Shown: piece after piece, positions 62,525 through 64,000 of the stretch
Layout: the number at the start of each line of letters is the position of its first letter
Numbering within the stretch: the first letter of the stretch is position 1
Source of the DNA: Onchidella celtica
Taxonomy: Eukaryota; Mollusca; Gastropoda; Systellommatophora; Onchidiidae
Assembly: GCA_963931925.1 (NCBI GenBank)
Contig: OZ007570.1
Span: forward strand, 677,501-741,500
DNA length: 64,000 bases
Direction of reading: 5' to 3'
The notes under the pieces: model-generated
The model's input: the letters and a program-made list of their open reading frames with translations, nothing else
Database searches by the model: none
What the model was told of the DNA's origin: nothing
Translations under genes and position numbers: made by a program

Positions 62525-64000
62525 TTACGGAACAGAATGCCCGCCTGAACAATAAAGGAGGATGACCCGTTCTTATATCTCCTCGTTTTCTCGGTTCGCG
62601 CTTCCCCAAAACATGGGTTTAATGATGGGTCCTCCCTTTGTAATCTCGCCAAGCGCTCTGGCGTGATATCTAGGTTGACCGCTGGCGTCGCCAAAGGTCT
62701 AATCTTATCTTTATCCGCTACCCGTCGCCGTGTTTCGACCGCGGCGCAAAAGTCAATACCCTTTGATTGCGACCATGCTTGCACGTTCTCATCGGAAGGG
62801 GAAACTACCCGTGATACATTCCCAATGATGAGCTGGGCGCCTGGAAAACAACCAACGACTGCTTCGACTTCCCCGCTAAGGAAAGGTGTATCTATTATTA
62901 TTCTTGCCATGGGTAATTTCTCAATGGCCCCCGAAAATTGGATGCACGGGACAGTCTCACCTGTAAGCTGTGAATCCCGAATGCAATCCCTATGCACTCC
63001 CACAACGGTAGATCCTGTATCTCGTAAAACCGAGACCGGTTCGTCCCCAACAAACCCCGGATAAACCCTAAGACCACCTCCTGTATGACATGAATTTATA
63101 ACGGGGATCTTTCTCCCACAAGGTAAAACACCGGAAGATAATAACTTCTCACAACTGGGACACTTAGAATACTGTCCGCCTCCGTTGTCCGATGTAACGC
63201 ACGCAGCCGCATGATGAAATTTATTTGGGGAACATGGACTGGAGCTACTGTCCGCGTTCGCCGCTATCCTACCTGCAGGGCAGTTCACGCTGATGTGATC
63301 TGCTCTTCCGCAGTTCCAACACTTCGCGGCCCTACACTCGCGGGAAAAGTGACCCACGCGTCCGCAAGTCCAACACTCCGCTCCCTGTGCTGCCCTAGGC
63401 CTGGGTCCCCGTGACCCCTCGCGACCGGAACTAGAGTCCCTATGCCGTCGGTCATCGGCAAAGGTCACAACTCGCCCCCGGCCATTACCGCGACCTAGCC
63501 CTCCTGCTCGGTCGAACTTACCGGATCCATATGCCGGTGATTGGTGATAGCCCCTATGCTGCCCCTGGGCTTGCCCACTATAGGCACCACGCTGACGCGA
63601 CCTGTCCCTGAGTCCTGCCGGCGACCCCTCGACAACGGCGACGTACCCAGCATCTTGGACGTATGCCCTGGCGACTGGTTTGGACGGATGCGCCGTACGG
63701 TATGCCTCCGCCAACTTAGACGCCTCCTGCACCGTCGCGGGTTCGTTCTCTTTCAGGAAAGCCACCAGATCTTTGTGGCACGACGCGTACAGCTGGTCAC
63801 GGATCATTAAGTCTTTCAGTTTAGCAAAATCCGTGCCCACATGCGCCAAGTCTACCCAGTCGTCCTTCCGGTCGTCGAACGTAGGGAGCTTAATCCTAAC
63901 ACCCCCTTTATTGTGTACCTGCCGCTCAGCCGTTTCCGCTGGCGTATTCTTCTTGAGTTCTAACTCCGCAATCTTTACTTGCGCCTCTATCTCCTTTAAC
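62518..64000 (-). pseudogene. gypsy gag and protease, with start of integrase (5' partial)
   Basis: Open in one frame from the window edge to TAA 62520-62518. Upstream of 63849 it continues with a charged, coiled-coil-like stretch and IKLPTFDDRKDDWVD, a typical gag start. This passes directly into FAKLKDLMIRDQL, so the usual intervening capsid region of 100 or more residues seems to be missing. Two CCHC knuckles follow (CWTCGRVGHFSREC and CWNCGRADHISVNC, residues about 159-190 counted from 63849). Then comes an aspartic protease with VLRDTGSTVVG near residue 275. The end, RLQREDPSLNP through GILFRN, resembles the N-terminus of gypsy integrase, after which the frame is lost. No start codon is visible in the window. 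Confidence 0.85.

Larger units (their letters stand above)
58671..64000 (-). mobile_element. Gmr1-type Ty3/gypsy LTR retrotransposon, 5' part outside window
   Basis: Domain order on the minus strand is gag, two zinc knuckles, protease, integrase, reverse transcriptase, RNase H, polypurine tract, LTR. Integrase before reverse transcriptase is the reverse of ordinary Ty3/gypsy and is the defining order of the Gmr1 lineage. The copy is damaged by a frameshift at the start of integrase and probably by a deletion in gag. Confidence 0.85.

Overview
This is a gene-poor, repeat-rich stretch of animal nuclear DNA. Real genes are split into short exons with GT-AG introns, and the coding content is dominated by transposable elements (TEs) of animal type: piggyBac, PIF/Harbinger, ISL2EU, Tc1, a CR1/L2-like LINE and a Ty3/gypsy element. 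Many minisatellites (roughly 9 kb by my count) and microsatellites fill much of the rest. The TE mix and minisatellite density suggest a marine invertebrate, most likely a mollusc. That is inference; nothing here fixes the species.

Layout. 503-4403: a complete piggyBac transposon with TTAA duplications, terminal inverted repeats and a three-exon, apparently intact transposase. 5972-10614 (minus): the first four recognisable coding exons of an SLC22-family organic ion transporter; later exons were not found. 12-24 kb: mostly minisatellites, with one well-bounded unidentified exon at 14153-14241 (plus). 24660-30227: a PIF/Harbinger element with 40-bp perfect terminal inverted repeats and TAA duplications. 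It carries a transposase broken by a frameshift, a MADF-BESS-type gene on the opposite strand inside the transposase intron, and a fragment of a non-LTR retrotransposon. 34194-37430: a 14-bp minisatellite split by a 5'-truncated LINE. 38494-40530: a decayed ISL2EU-type element, with DDE transposase and YqaJ nuclease remnants converging. 44.8-46.97 kb: two minisatellites, the second abutting and apparently seeded from a Tc1 transposase remnant. 48433-50250: a non-autonomous TIR element filled with a minisatellite built from its own terminal sequence. 54368-56166 (minus): a candidate cysteine-rich gene of three phase-compatible exons. 58671-64000 (minus): a Ty3/gypsy retrotransposon whose integrase precedes reverse transcriptase (Gmr1-type order), entering the window through its 3' LTR and leaving it within gag.

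How parts relate. The accessory MADF-BESS gene probably served the Harbinger transposase, and the YqaJ gene the ISL2EU transposase. A recurring theme is minisatellites that grew out of functional sequence: a splice donor (8544-8960), a splice acceptor (13887-14158), a transposase codon stretch (45789-46628) and a transposon terminus (49165-50247).

Limits: exon calls come from splice motifs, reading frame and remembered family motifs. No database search or transcript evidence was available.
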